From: JBBSBY01 sp038205805
Lineage (GTDB): Bacteria; Desulfobacterota; Desulfomonilia; Desulfomonilales; Desulfomonilaceae
Assembly: GCA_038205805.1 (NCBI GenBank)
Contig: JBBRBO010000005.1
Span: 1 to 64,000, forward strand
Reading direction: 5' to 3'
DNA: 64,000 nucleotides
Under the pieces are notes generated by a model. It searched no databases, was not told the DNA's origin, and worked only from the letters and a program-made list of their open reading frames with translations. How positions within the stretch are numbered: position 1 is the stretch's first letter; every line of letters begins with the position of its first letter. Below, in pieces: positions 28,207-36,187 of this stretch. Made by a program: the position numbers and the translations under genes.

Positions 28207-28452
28207 CTATTCATTGGGCTGATCTTTTGCGATAGGCTTGTACAAATGAATGGTCGCCGGATCTACTTCCGGGAAGTTTGCCGATTCGGCGCCGACTCCC
28301 TTATCGTAGAACGATCGTTGGGCGAGCGCGCGCTGTTCAAGCCACAAGCGAGGCTCATCTCCATTCAGGACCATCTGTACGTAGATCGGGCCGAAGATAG
28401 CGACGCCGGTCGCTGGTTGACTCTCTCAAGCGGGCTCTCCACCTGTTGTCAC
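28207..28452 (-). CDS. Candidate small protein with in-frame UGA, downstream of VOC gene
   Basis: A frame of 82 codons that opens with a GTG two bases after the VOC stop, reads VTTGGEPA, meets UGA at 28428-28426, then continues in the same frame as ESQPATGVAIFGPIYVQMVL and on to KPIAKDQPNE. The part after UGA has natural protein character. A six-base-pair hairpin (AGCGAC, loop CGGC, GTCGCT) starts 11 bases after the UGA, with its loop 17 bases away, within the range of bacterial SECIS elements. Alternatives: a decayed gene, a frameshift, or a 55-residue protein starting at the ATG at 28374, which has no ribosome site. No family recognised and no Cys or Sec motif of known type. Confidence 0.35.
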
Positions 28453-28454
28453 AT

Positions 28455-28874
28455 TTAAGGGTCCGCGTAATACTTAGCTTCGATGTAGTTGTTTTCAGGA
28501 TCGCGAAAATAGACGGAAATTCCGTCACCGCGCGCGCCCCAGCGTTTCACCGGGCCATCTTCGATGGACACGCCGTTCGATTCGAGGCGATGGGTCAGCT
28601 TGACCCAATCGTCTTTCGTGAGGACCAGGCAAAAGTGATTCATGTTTTCGCGGCCATGGCTTGGGTCACTTTGACCCGCGGTTTTGGCCCACATCTTTTT
28701 GGGGAACAAGTCAATAATAGTGTCCGCGTTCAGACGCAGGGACGGGAACGGCGATACCCCTGAGCGATACTCCTCGACCCGTTCGGGTTTCAACTCAAGC
28801 ACGCGCATATAAAAGTCAAGCATCGTGTCGTCATCTATAACGTTCAGCACGATGTGGTCCATTACGCCTTCCAT
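28455..28874 (-). CDS. VOC (glyoxalase/dioxygenase superfamily) protein
   Basis: A 139-residue protein with the paired beta-alpha-beta-beta-beta fold of the vicinal oxygen chelate superfamily. Probable metal ligands: His in MDHIVLNV, His in MNHFCLVL and Glu in NNYIEAKYY. The loop RDPENNYIEA is typical. Substrates in this superfamily range from methylglyoxal adducts to catechols and fosfomycin, so none is assigned. A start at the internal ATG four codons in (MDHIV) is equally likely. The UGA-containing frame follows directly. Confidence 0.85.
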   Translation of the reverse strand: MEGVMDHIVLNVIDDDTMLDFYMRVLELKPERVEEYRSGVSPFPSLRLNADTIIDLFPKKMWAKTAGQSDPSHGRENMNHFCLVLTKDDWVKLTHRLESNGVSIEDGPVKRWGARGDGISVYFRDPENNYIEAKYYADP

Positions 28875-29037
28875 GAGCTATCCTCCCGTCCATAGCGCTG
28901 AGTGGGCGCCGTTCAATCCCAGAGAAATCCGGTTCAAGATCGCGGCGCTTTGAGGTGTGTGCCAACGGGCAATCAACTATAGGATTGTCCAAAGGGGCTG
29001 GTTGCGACCTACGGCTCTCACGTCGTCCAGAATCGCC

Positions 29038-29997
29038 TCAAGGCCGGTGACCCGTTACGAAATACCCGGCGATGTACATGACCGCCAGACCGATCATTAT
29101 GATCCCCAATACCGGCTTAATAAGGGAAGCGGGCACATACTTCTGTGTGCGAGCCCCCAGGTACATCCCCACAAAGCCGCCTATGCCGAAGAGGAACCCC
29201 AGCAGCCAGTCCGGCCTCACCGCCTGCCCCGTGGCCGCCACGTGCGGGCCGATGAACTCGTAAAAGAGCACGCCCCCTATGGATGTGACGCAGGTTCCCA
29301 TGAGGGTGGCTCCGGCTACCGTGTGAATGGGTAATCCGAAGAAGGATACGATGAACGGCGCTATGATGGCGCCTCCGCCGATGCCGTATATGCCGCCGAT
29401 GAGTCCCACCACTAACGACAGGGCGAATAGGCCCGCCGTGTGGAAATGAAAGCACTCCCCGAGAAACTCGTACTCCGTGCAGGAGAAGCTCCAGCTAATG
29501 GTGCGGATTGCCGGCGGGTTGGACGCGGGGCAATCACTACCTGCGGTCCGACCGCGCATCTTGGCTTCCATCACCTTTTCCGCTGTCGCCGCCGAAGCGG
29601 AGCCCAGGAACGGCTGAAGGAGCATCCTAGCGCCGATGTAAAGGAGCACACACCCCACGAACAGCTTGAACGCCCGAGGATCGGGAAGATACCACACTCG
29701 GATGAAGAGCCCCAACAGCAGCCCGGGAACCGTGCCGATGATGATGTTCCAAGCGAGCGGCCAATTCATGCGGCCTTCCGTGAAATACCGGTACACGGCG
29801 CTTGGGATCCCCACCACATTAAAAACCAGGTTCGTGGATGTGACCGCCGGTGACACGAACCCGAGCACGCTCATCTGGAACGGTAGAATCAGAAACGCCC
29901 CCGATAGGCCGCCCATGGACGTGAAGTAGGAAATAACCATTCCCACCAAAGGCGGGATCCAGACAGCGGTTTCCACATGAGAGACTGGGAAGGTCAT
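29038..29997 (-). CDS. TSUP (TauE/SafE) family permease, predicted TunR target
   Basis: A 319-residue inner-membrane protein with about eight helices in two related halves, as in the TSUP family of sulfite, sulfonate or other oxyanion transporters. Glycine-rich segments recur (GLIGGIYGIGGGAIIAPFIV; LSGAFLILPFQMSVLGF). A soluble loop of about 50 residues lies between the halves (ATAEKVMEAKMRGR...). The gene is divergent from tunR, and its promoter overlaps a palindrome, matching the published pattern in which TunR represses TSUP transporters in sulfate reducers. A role in oxyanion (tungstate/molybdate) homeostasis is therefore likely but inferred. Confidence 0.88.
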   Translation of the reverse strand: MTFPVSHVETAVWIPPLVGMVISYFTSMGGLSGAFLILPFQMSVLGFVSPAVTSTNLVFNVVGIPSAVYRYFTEGRMNWPLAWNIIIGTVPGLLLGLFIRVWYLPDPRAFKLFVGCVLLYIGARMLLQPFLGSASAATAEKVMEAKMRGRTAGSDCPASNPPAIRTISWSFSCTEYEFLGECFHFHTAGLFALSLVVGLIGGIYGIGGGAIIAPFIVSFFGLPIHTVAGATLMGTCVTSIGGVLFYEFIGPHVAATGQAVRPDWLLGFLFGIGGFVGMYLGARTQKYVPASLIKPVLGIIMIGLAVMYIAGYFVTGHRP

Positions 29998-30062
29998 TGC
30001 GGACTCCTTCGGGTCAAGAGGAGTAGGGCTATGGAGAGTCGGCTACGTAAGCGTGACGCTAT

Positions 30063-30093
30063 ACTGACACGTTTCGTATACGCTTCGTGTTAT
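30063..30093. promoter_or_regulatory. Predicted TunR operator
   Basis: Palindrome ACACG-N3-CGTATACG-N3-CGTGT at 30067-30090, with weaker outer matches (ATACTG/TATAT), about 30 bp in all. The two-half-site, Xer-site-like form is what a recombinase-derived DNA-binding domain should recognise. It lies just downstream of the TSUP -10 box, a repressor position. Confidence 0.65.
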
Positions 30094-30122
30094 ATGATAG
30101 AAAGACACTCTCACGCTGTCAA
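30094..30122 (-). promoter_or_regulatory. Predicted sigma-70 promoter of the TSUP permease gene
   Basis: On the minus strand TTGACA (30122-30117), 17 bases, then TATCAT (30099-30094). The -35 is a perfect consensus. The transcription start would fall inside the palindrome at 30063-30093. No gene is seen in the rest of the gap to tunR. Confidence 0.65.
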
Positions 30123-30394
30123 GCTCAATGTGCCCCGGTGAGGACCGGCCTCTCCAGCGCCGCTCCCATCCATGGAGTTCCCCCTTCCCTGCCGGTATGC
30201 TACCATTTGCGCCGACGGCTGTGTTCCCCTGAACCGACGCTACACGGTGAGAAAACCCCACCGTCCACCAGAACCCATGCAGCCGTTCTCGTGTTGGACG
30301 CTTCACAGCCGCGCTGGGTCCGCCGTCCCATCGGCACGAAGAGGGATTCGCCTCAGGCCCGGTGAACACCCCGGCAACCCGGAGTTCTTTAGCC

Positions 30395-31498
30395 ATGTCC
30401 GTAAACAAAAACCCTATAGATAAGACTCTCGCGGAACCGCCTCTCAACCCGGTGACCGACCGGGCATCCGGCGAAAAGACCGATCCCGCCGACTTCCCCG
30501 ATTCCGCAGGGCTCGAGCGTCTGGAGCAGGCGTTTCGCGTATGGGTCAAGCGCTCTTCCAATCAACATGTCCTGATCTCGCGACGGCGAATCTTCCTAAT
30601 CTTTCTCCTGATTCGCTATACCGGGGCGCGCTTGAGCGAGGTCCTTGCCCTCGATCTCAGCAAGGACGTAGACTCCAAGGCCCTCACCGTCCGTTTTGGA
30701 GCGAACCGCCCTGAGACCGCCGCCGCGCCTCGGGATGTCCACATCTCAAGCGTATTGCTCGATGAAATCCGAGATGTGGTGGAACAAACGGCCGCGACGG
30801 GAAAGAACGCCGCCTCTTTACGAGTGGACGCAGGTCACATCCGCCGGAAATTCTACGAACGGGCGCTGGAATGCGGTTTCCCACAGGAGCTTGGATCGCC
30901 CAACAGCATTCGTCGAGGGCGCACGGCGGAACTTATGGGCCGGAATATACCGCTGCCTGTGGTTCAACGCATGTTGGGTCACGCCACCCCTAATCTTGCG
31001 GCCTCTCTTGCGCGTTTTTCCGATGAAGAAATGGCCCGTATGGCCAAGAGCTTTATCGCCCGGGAAACCCAACCTAAGACCAGCGCACGCAACACCTTTT
31101 TCGGGAAAGTGTCCGCGATCACCGAAGGCGACGTCCAGTCCGTGGTGGAGTTCGCCACGTTGGGCGGAGACATTCTTACCGCAGTGATAACCAACAACAG
31201 CCTCAGGCGCCTCGAATTGATCATAGGATCCTTGGTCATCGCCGAAGTAAAGGCGCCCTGGGTCATGCTCGACTTCGGGCGGGAGCCGCCCACCTGTTCC
31301 GCGGAGAATATCTTCGCCGCACGAGTGACCAATATGCTCCGTGGACGGCTCGTCTCGGAAATCACGGCGGTTCTTCGAGACGGCGCCGAGGTGTGTTCGG
31401 TAATGACGCACAAGGGAGACGCCATGTGCGGTATCCGCACAGACGACCATGTATGGGTTATGTTCAACGGCTTTGCGGTCACGCTTCACTTGGACTGA
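30395..31498 (+). CDS. tunR: TunR-type tungstate/molybdate-responsive regulator (recombinase-like domain plus two Mop domains)
   Basis: 367 residues from the ATG at 30395 (GGAG ten bases upstream; a GTG at 30362 is in frame). The N-terminal two thirds resemble a XerC/D tyrosine recombinase: first Arg in YTGARLSEVLAL, second Arg region PNSIRRGRTAEL (His replaced), and MLGHATPNLAASL. The catalytic Tyr is absent, so it should bind DNA without recombining it. Two Mop/TOBE domains follow (FFGKVSAITEGDVQSVVEFA from about 232; FAARVTNMLRGRLVSEITAV from about 305), the oxyanion-binding fold of ModE. This is the architecture of TunR from sulfate-reducing deltaproteobacteria. The divergent TSUP gene is the expected target. 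Confidence 0.88.
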   Translation: MSVNKNPIDKTLAEPPLNPVTDRASGEKTDPADFPDSAGLERLEQAFRVWVKRSSNQHVLISRRRIFLIFLLIRYTGARLSEVLALDLSKDVDSKALTVRFGANRPETAAAPRDVHISSVLLDEIRDVVEQTAATGKNAASLRVDAGHIRRKFYERALECGFPQELGSPNSIRRGRTAELMGRNIPLPVVQRMLGHATPNLAASLARFSDEEMARMAKSFIARETQPKTSARNTFFGKVSAITEGDVQSVVEFATLGGDILTAVITNNSLRRLELIIGSLVIAEVKAPWVMLDFGREPPTCSAENIFAARVTNMLRGRLVSEITAVLRDGAEVCSVMTHKGDAMCGIRTDDHVWVMFNGFAVTLHLD

Positions 31499-31545
31499 TA
31501 GAGAAACCGGCTTCTGTTGAGCCGCCCGTGAGCCTATGTCACTCG

Positions 31546-31644
31546 GGCGAGACTTACACGCGTGTGCGGGTACGGCAACCAATCAGAAGATGTTGTAGAT
31601 CACTCAGAAGAAGGCGAGACTTACACGCGTGTGCGGGTACGGCA
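31546..31644 (+). repeat. Pair of 32-bp direct repeats, 67 bp apart
   Basis: GGCGAGACTTACACGCGTGT plus GCGGGTACGGCA occurs identically at 31546-31577 and 31613-31644. Each holds a short ACACGCGTGT palindrome. Just downstream of tunR. Confidence 0.85.
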
Positions 31645-31694
31645 CACGTGCTTCTTTATCGGGTTGGGAGACTCTATCCACACGTTTGGAATCG

Positions 31695-31730
31695 TTCACC
31701 GGGCTCGAGACGGCTCTGCGCCGGTGTGAA
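31695..31730. repeat. REP-like palindrome
   Basis: TTCACCGGGCTCGAGACGG then CTCTGCGCCGGTGTGAA; same family as 22631. Confidence 0.65.
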
Positions 31731-31956
31731 CCCCAGGAGAGACCCATTTTCCCTGTGGACTTCCCCACACGTACTCCATAGATTGTACCGTTCTGGACGA
31801 GTCTTCCCCATATCTATTCAATCTGATAAAGCAGAACAACACCATGTACCTATACCCCCTTAAGCTCATGCGGATAAGATGCTCCCGCTTACCGTGACTT
31901 ACGTGTTAGTTATAATTAGACTTGACAACCTATACGTATTTCCGGAAAGTATTGAC

Positions 31957-32643
31957 ATGAAAACTCCGAAATATTCATCTGAAGATAGAAAAAGCCAAAT
32001 TCTCGATGCGGCGCGCAGCCTTTTTGCCAAAGACGGCTACGCAGGTGTGACACTCGACGATATAGCGGGTCGAGTGGGAATTAGTAGACCGCGAGTTATC
32101 CAGCTCTTCGGGTCAAAACGCAACATCTACGAAGCCATAGCCGAAGTCGCTTACCAAGCTCATCCCATGGACAAGGACCTTGTGGGACCAATGGAGCGAA
32201 AGGACGACCTCGAGACATTTCGCGCCTTTGCCGCACATATTCTCGAACACACCACCAACCGTGAGGACCGTGAAATCTTCAAGATCCTCATGTTCGCTCG
32301 ACTCAAGGAAGACCGCTTCCATCATGTGCATTTCCACAAGAAGGACACGCTCATGATAAGCCGACTCACCGACTACGTGACGGAACGCATAGAGGCCGGC
32401 GCGTTCAAGGCCATGGACCCCCGCACGTTGATCTATTGCTATCAGGCTATGATTTCCAATCTCGCCATCTACAAGAATGTCATGAAGAGAATGGATTTCG
32501 TAACCATCGAGGACCTTAGCCGCACATGCGCCGAGATCTTTCTCCAAGGCATACAAGCCCAGCCTGCCAAAATAAGCTCGAGAGCGGGTAAGGACACCTC
32601 CACACGATCCGAGGCAAGGGATGTCGAAACCCAGAATCGTTGA
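31957..32643 (+). CDS. TetR/AcrR-family transcriptional regulator
   Basis: 228 residues from the ATG at 31957 (MKTPKYSSEDRKSQILDAAR; CGGAAAG about eight bases upstream; an in-frame ATG at 31879 would add an unsupported hydrophobic tail). The N-terminal helix-turn-helix is typical: ILDAARSLFAKDGYAGVTLD, then IAGRVGISRPRVIQLFGSKR. The ligand domain (about 75-205) is divergent, with a His-rich spot (FHHVHFHKKD) that could bind metal. Its 3' end overlaps the start of the cyclase gene by 23 bases, so the two are translationally coupled and the regulator probably controls this operon. Confidence 0.9.
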   Translation: MKTPKYSSEDRKSQILDAARSLFAKDGYAGVTLDDIAGRVGISRPRVIQLFGSKRNIYEAIAEVAYQAHPMDKDLVGPMERKDDLETFRAFAAHILEHTTNREDREIFKILMFARLKEDRFHHVHFHKKDTLMISRLTDYVTERIEAGAFKAMDPRTLIYCYQAMISNLAIYKNVMKRMDFVTIEDLSRTCAEIFLQGIQAQPAKISSRAGKDTSTRSEARDVETQNR

Positions 32644-33424
32644 TCTTAGCGTCACGTTGGAGAGCGGGCTACCCAGCGATCCTCCCATGATGATTCCATC
32701 TATAGAGTATGTGGATCACGCCCGCGGCGCCGCGCAAATGACGGCGTTCTTCCCAGGGATTACCAAGGACAATCTCCCGGACGGCTTGGGCTGGGCCTTG
32801 GAAATGGTGCATGCGTGCACCCACAGCGGCACTCATCTTGACGCTCCGTACCATTATCACCCCACCATGGACAAGGGGAAACCGGCCCTCACCATAGACG
32901 ACATTCCCCTCGAGTGGTGCATGCAAGACGGCGTGCTCCTGGACTTCCGTCACATACCCGACGGCCGACACATTACCGTAGGCGATCTCCGGGCGGAACT
33001 GGACCGCATCGAATACCGTATAAAGCCCCTGGACATAGTCCTCATCCGGACTGGAGCGGACCAGGCCTGGGGAACACCGGAATACCTCGTCAAAGGCGCC
33101 GGCATGAATCGCGAAGGAACGCTCTTCCTCGCAGAACAGGGCGTGAAGATCATGGGGATCGACGCCTGGAGCTGGGATCGCCCCCTGCCCTTCCAAGCCG
33201 AGGACTTCCAAGCCACGGGTGACGCCGGACTCGTTTGGGAAGCGCACTTCGCCGGCATCGACATAGGCTACTGCCATATGGAAAAGATGACCAACTTCGG
33301 GGCCATCGGCCAACCCACAGGCTTCACCGTGTGCTGCTTCCCCATAAAGATCAAGAACGCAAGCGCAGCATGGGTGCGTCCCGTGGCCGTCATTCATGGC
33401 GACAATGCGCTTTCAAAGAGATAA
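32621..33424 (+). CDS. Cyclase-family metal-dependent hydrolase (kynurenine formamidase-like)
   Basis: A 267-residue member of the cyclase (DUF-type 'Cyclase') superfamily, which includes arylformamidase and isatin hydrolase. The metal-binding signature HSGTHLDAPYHYHP is intact, and a second His/Glu-rich region occurs near the C-terminus (HFAGIDIGYCHMEKM). These enzymes hydrolyse amides or lactams with Mn or Zn in the cytoplasm. Its substrate cannot be read from sequence. It overlaps the TetR gene by 23 bases. AAGG precedes the ATG. Confidence 0.87.
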   Translation: MSKPRIVDLSVTLESGLPSDPPMMIPSIEYVDHARGAAQMTAFFPGITKDNLPDGLGWALEMVHACTHSGTHLDAPYHYHPTMDKGKPALTIDDIPLEWCMQDGVLLDFRHIPDGRHITVGDLRAELDRIEYRIKPLDIVLIRTGADQAWGTPEYLVKGAGMNREGTLFLAEQGVKIMGIDAWSWDRPLPFQAEDFQATGDAGLVWEAHFAGIDIGYCHMEKMTNFGAIGQPTGFTVCCFPIKIKNASAAWVRPVAVIHGDNALSKR

Positions 33425-33519
33425 GATTAAGATTGGGGAGAACCTTCTTGAAAGAGGTTGGAAAAACCTACTTTGCAAAAAAGCTCCGCCGATCTTACTT
33501 TTGTGAAAGCACATCGGTC
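33425..33519 (+). repeat. Dispersed element, internally deleted copy
   Basis: GATTGGGGAGAACCTTCTTG, AAAGAGGTTGGAAAAACC, then TTTGCAAAAAAGCTCC and the right end. Everything between two GAAAGAGG/GAAAGAAGG sites is missing, as expected for slippage or recombination at a short match. Confidence 0.85.
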
Positions 33520-34084
33520 CGACAAAGCGTTGTGGGAAAATCTACTCACAAAAGCCTTCCCCTATATTACTCCTTTGAAAGAGAATTTACAGGAGAAGTC
33601 CCCGTTGGGACCGGCCCGCGCGGTTTCGAGTGACGGTGGGGTGGTGATCCGGAGAGGAAACAAGCTTGGCTTACGGATCAACCGGGCGCAGAACCCCCTT
33701 GAGCTTTCTCCATCCTTTCAAAAAATGTGAAGCCATTTTCGTAAGCATTCCGTTACGCGCGGTAAAAACATCATACCTATCGGATATGTATGATGATAGC
33801 CTCACAGTAACCGAATGCTTCCACATGTTCTGAAATAAAGATTGCCTCGGCTCTACTTTCTATGGTATACTAAAAGACTATCTTGTCAAGTCAAAAAAGT
33901 AAAATCCCTACTGGAGCCATTCAGCGCTCTTTCGACGCAACGTTCACGCTCCGCCCCGGAACCCCTACAGGATGCCTCCGGACGGCCACGCAGGAAAACG
34001 TGACACCCTTCAGGTATTGAGCGCTGCAAGCATCACCGGCGGCAGCCCGTTTGCGTCTCAGGGGGAAGCTTTCATCGACGCCCG
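33520..34084. other. Intergenic region with an orphan promoter-like site
   Basis: About 565 bases without a gene I can support. A TTGCCT-N18-TATACT promoter-like pair on the plus strand ends near 33871 with no gene after it. Confidence 0.35.
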
Positions 34085-35077
34085 TTACGGGATGAGAGCC
34101 GCGCCGGCATCGAGATAGCTTGTCTTCATAAGTGTGAGGGCCTCGTTGGCTTGCCCGAGGGCGAACTGTTCCACTACGGTTCGTACGGGGATGGTCCCGA
34201 CGATCATCAGGAGTTCCGATGCGTCTTGTCGAGTGGTGTTCGCCACGGAATTGATGCAACGTTCGTGGTAGAGCAAGTCGTAGGGCATCTCGGGGATGCG
34301 GGACATGGTGATGCCGGCCAAGGTCAAGACGCCCCCTTTGCTCAAGACCCGCAAGGCCTTGGGGATAAGCTCGCCGGCCGGGGCGAAGATGATGGAAGAA
34401 TCCATTGGATGCGGCGGCGTACCGTCCGCGGTCCCAACCCAAACTGCGCCCAAGTCCTCGGCTAAATCGCGGTGCTTTCGGCTGCGGGTAAACACATGGA
34501 CTCGGCAGCCCATGTTCACGGCGATCTGAATGACCAAGTGAGCGGAGTTCCCGAAACCATAGAGCCCCAGCGTGCCTCCCGGAGCGGCTTTACTCAGCTT
34601 GAGCGCTCGGTAGCCGATCACTCCACCGCACAGCAACGGCGTCGCCTCCGCATCGGAGAAATTGGGCGGTATGGCGAAAGCGGACATCTCCTTGACGACC
34701 ATGTATTCCGCAAATCCCCCGTCTCGATGCAAGCCGGTGAACTGCGCATCCGAACACAAATTTTCCCTGCCGCTCGTGCAATACCCGCATACGCCGCAAC
34801 TGGAAGAGAACCACGTGACGCCCACGCGATCTCCGGCGGCAAAACAGCCCGACGCCGAAGGTGTAACCACGGTCCCCACCACTTGATGACCCGGAATAAG
34901 GGGCAATTTCGGTAAGGTGAGATCCCCTTCGGCGATATGGAGATCCGTGTGGCAGATTCCGCACGCCCGCACCTTGAGCAGCATCTCGTCCCCGGCTATG
35001 TTCGGAGTCGGTGTTTCTTCCAAGACGAGGGGGTTTTCTTCGATGGGACGTGTTTCTCGAACGACCATGGCCAACAT
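34085..35077 (-). CDS. Zinc-dependent alcohol dehydrogenase, MDR superfamily
   Basis: 330 residues from the ATG at 35077, with GGAGG five bases upstream (a TTG at 35098 is in frame but less likely). Catalytic zinc ligands: CGICHTDLH and GHQVVGTV. The structural zinc lobe is CGVCGYCTSGRENLC with its four Cys. The NAD(P) Rossmann segment GLYGFGNSAHLV follows. It interconverts alcohols and aldehydes in the cytoplasm. Its overall pattern resembles the AdhA/AdhP-like group, and the preferred alcohol is unknown. It stands alone. Confidence 0.92.
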   Translation of the reverse strand: MLAMVVRETRPIEENPLVLEETPTPNIAGDEMLLKVRACGICHTDLHIAEGDLTLPKLPLIPGHQVVGTVVTPSASGCFAAGDRVGVTWFSSSCGVCGYCTSGRENLCSDAQFTGLHRDGGFAEYMVVKEMSAFAIPPNFSDAEATPLLCGGVIGYRALKLSKAAPGGTLGLYGFGNSAHLVIQIAVNMGCRVHVFTRSRKHRDLAEDLGAVWVGTADGTPPHPMDSSIIFAPAGELIPKALRVLSKGGVLTLAGITMSRIPEMPYDLLYHERCINSVANTTRQDASELLMIVGTIPVRTVVEQFALGQANEALTLMKTSYLDAGAALIP

Positions 35078-35234
35078 GGTGACCTCCGAGCCGAACAACG
35101 GGATGCAAGGGAGAACTATAGATTACGCCATAGTAGCCCTTGTAAGCAAGCCGATCGGTGGGGGAACACGCGGGTAGAAAAAAATTATTGAAAGAGGGAT
35201 GACGGATATTATCGATTTCAAATAGCTAATAGTG

Positions 35235-35285
35235 ATGAAGGTTGTTTTTCGTAAAGCAGATTTTTCAACCTCTTTGTATGAGACC
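35235..35285 (-). repeat. Dispersed element, small fragment
   Basis: CGTAAAGCAGATTTTTCAAC then CTCTTTGTATGA match the small-hairpin part of the reversed element only. Confidence 0.5.
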
Positions 35286-35310
35286 TGTTCTATGACATAG
35301 GGGATGAACA

Positions 35311-35652
35311 TCAACCGAGCTGGGAAATGATCTCGTTGATCTGGGTCTCAAGTATGGGTAATTCATTCGTAATGATGTCCCAGATGATTTCCAAATCAAT
35401 CCCGAAATACTCATGAATGAGAATATTGCGCAAAGCTGCCATTCCGTCCCAAGCCACCGCAGAAAAGCTTGTGCGCACTGCCTGAGGAACGTGTCTCGAC
35501 GCTTCACCGATAATCTCAAGATTTCGAATCACTGCTTCCTGTGTGGTCAAGTCTCCGGCGAATTCATCATATAAGATTCCGGAGGTCAGGGTTTGTATGC
35601 GTTTCACCGAGCTTAACATATCTTCAAGGTAGAGCTTAGAATCCCTCGGCAT
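35311..35652 (-). CDS. HepT-like HEPN RNase toxin
   Basis: 113 residues from the ATG at 35652 (AGGGA seven bases upstream; a TTG at 35667 is in frame). A HEPN-domain protein of the DUF86 family with the active-site pattern RNxxxHxY, here RNILIHEYFGI. In HepT-MntA (type VII) systems HepT cleaves RNA and is silenced when MntA adds AMP to the Tyr of this motif. The gene overlaps the end of the nucleotidyltransferase gene by 17 bases, the standard antitoxin-first order. Confidence 0.88.
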   Translation of the reverse strand: MPRDSKLYLEDMLSSVKRIQTLTSGILYDEFAGDLTTQEAVIRNLEIIGEASRHVPQAVRTSFSAVAWDGMAALRNILIHEYFGIDLEIIWDIITNELPILETQINEIISQLG

Positions 35653-35929
35653 AAACGGTCCCTTCAAATATGGGCTTTCTTAGCCTCGGCTTCACGGCCT
35701 CTGCGATTACAAGATCACATGGACGTTCAAACAGCTTTTCGAGAAAAAACTTCAACCCCATGTAGTTGCGAAATGTTTTCTTTTCAAACTCCACAAGGAA
35801 GTCCATATCACTCGTTGCGCTTTGTTCACCGCGTGCGTACGAACCAAAGATACCTAAACGGCGAACGCCGAAGCCCTTGATGATTTCACGATTCTCTTCC
35901 AGTTTGTCTAAAATTTCGTCGCGGGTCAT
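35636..35929 (-). CDS. MntA-like minimal nucleotidyltransferase antitoxin
   Basis: 97 residues from the ATG at 35929 (GGAAGG upstream; a GTG at 35977 is in frame). The minimal nucleotidyltransferase motif is complete: GIFGSYARGEQSATSDMDFL, giving GSxARG and DxD; the third acidic residue is the Asp of RPCDLVIAE. It should AMPylate the HEPN partner downstream. With it, this forms a complete toxin-antitoxin module. Confidence 0.88.
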   Translation of the reverse strand: MTRDEILDKLEENREIIKGFGVRRLGIFGSYARGEQSATSDMDFLVEFEKKTFRNYMGLKFFLEKLFERPCDLVIAEAVKPRLRKPIFEGTVYAEGF

Positions 35930-36187
35930 GATCACGCCTTCCGTAATTTTTTCTCGGTTCAGGTAATCCCTTACCACGGCAATGTCATCCGAGTTAAGGC
36001 CATATAGTCCAAAATTACAAGCAGCCTTTGGACAAAACGGAGCTATTAGGGAAACGTAAATCTATGATGACAGAATATTTTTCCGTAGTTCGCTCATAAC
36101 GTCGGAGAGGATGTTGAAACGTGGAAAATCTCTTTGGGACAGCTTACCTACTCAATATAAGCCGTTTCCCGGCTGATAACCCATTCT

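Larger units (their letters stand above)
31499..31956. other. Intergenic region with direct repeats and a REP-like palindrome
   Basis: No gene seen. It holds the 32-bp direct repeat, the palindrome at 31695, and AT-rich promoter-like sequence (TATAAT at 31911; TTGACA at 31923) before the TetR gene. Confidence 0.4.

Noticed and set aside
30043..30561. Minus-strand open frame over the tunR start and the TSUP promoter
   Set aside because: It covers the promoter, operator and start of tunR, with low-complexity, Arg/Ser-rich translation; a shadow frame.
30395..31498. Phage integrase or XerC/D recombinase
   Set aside because: The nucleophilic Tyr and the His of the catalytic set are missing and two Mop domains follow, which fits a regulator, not a recombinase.
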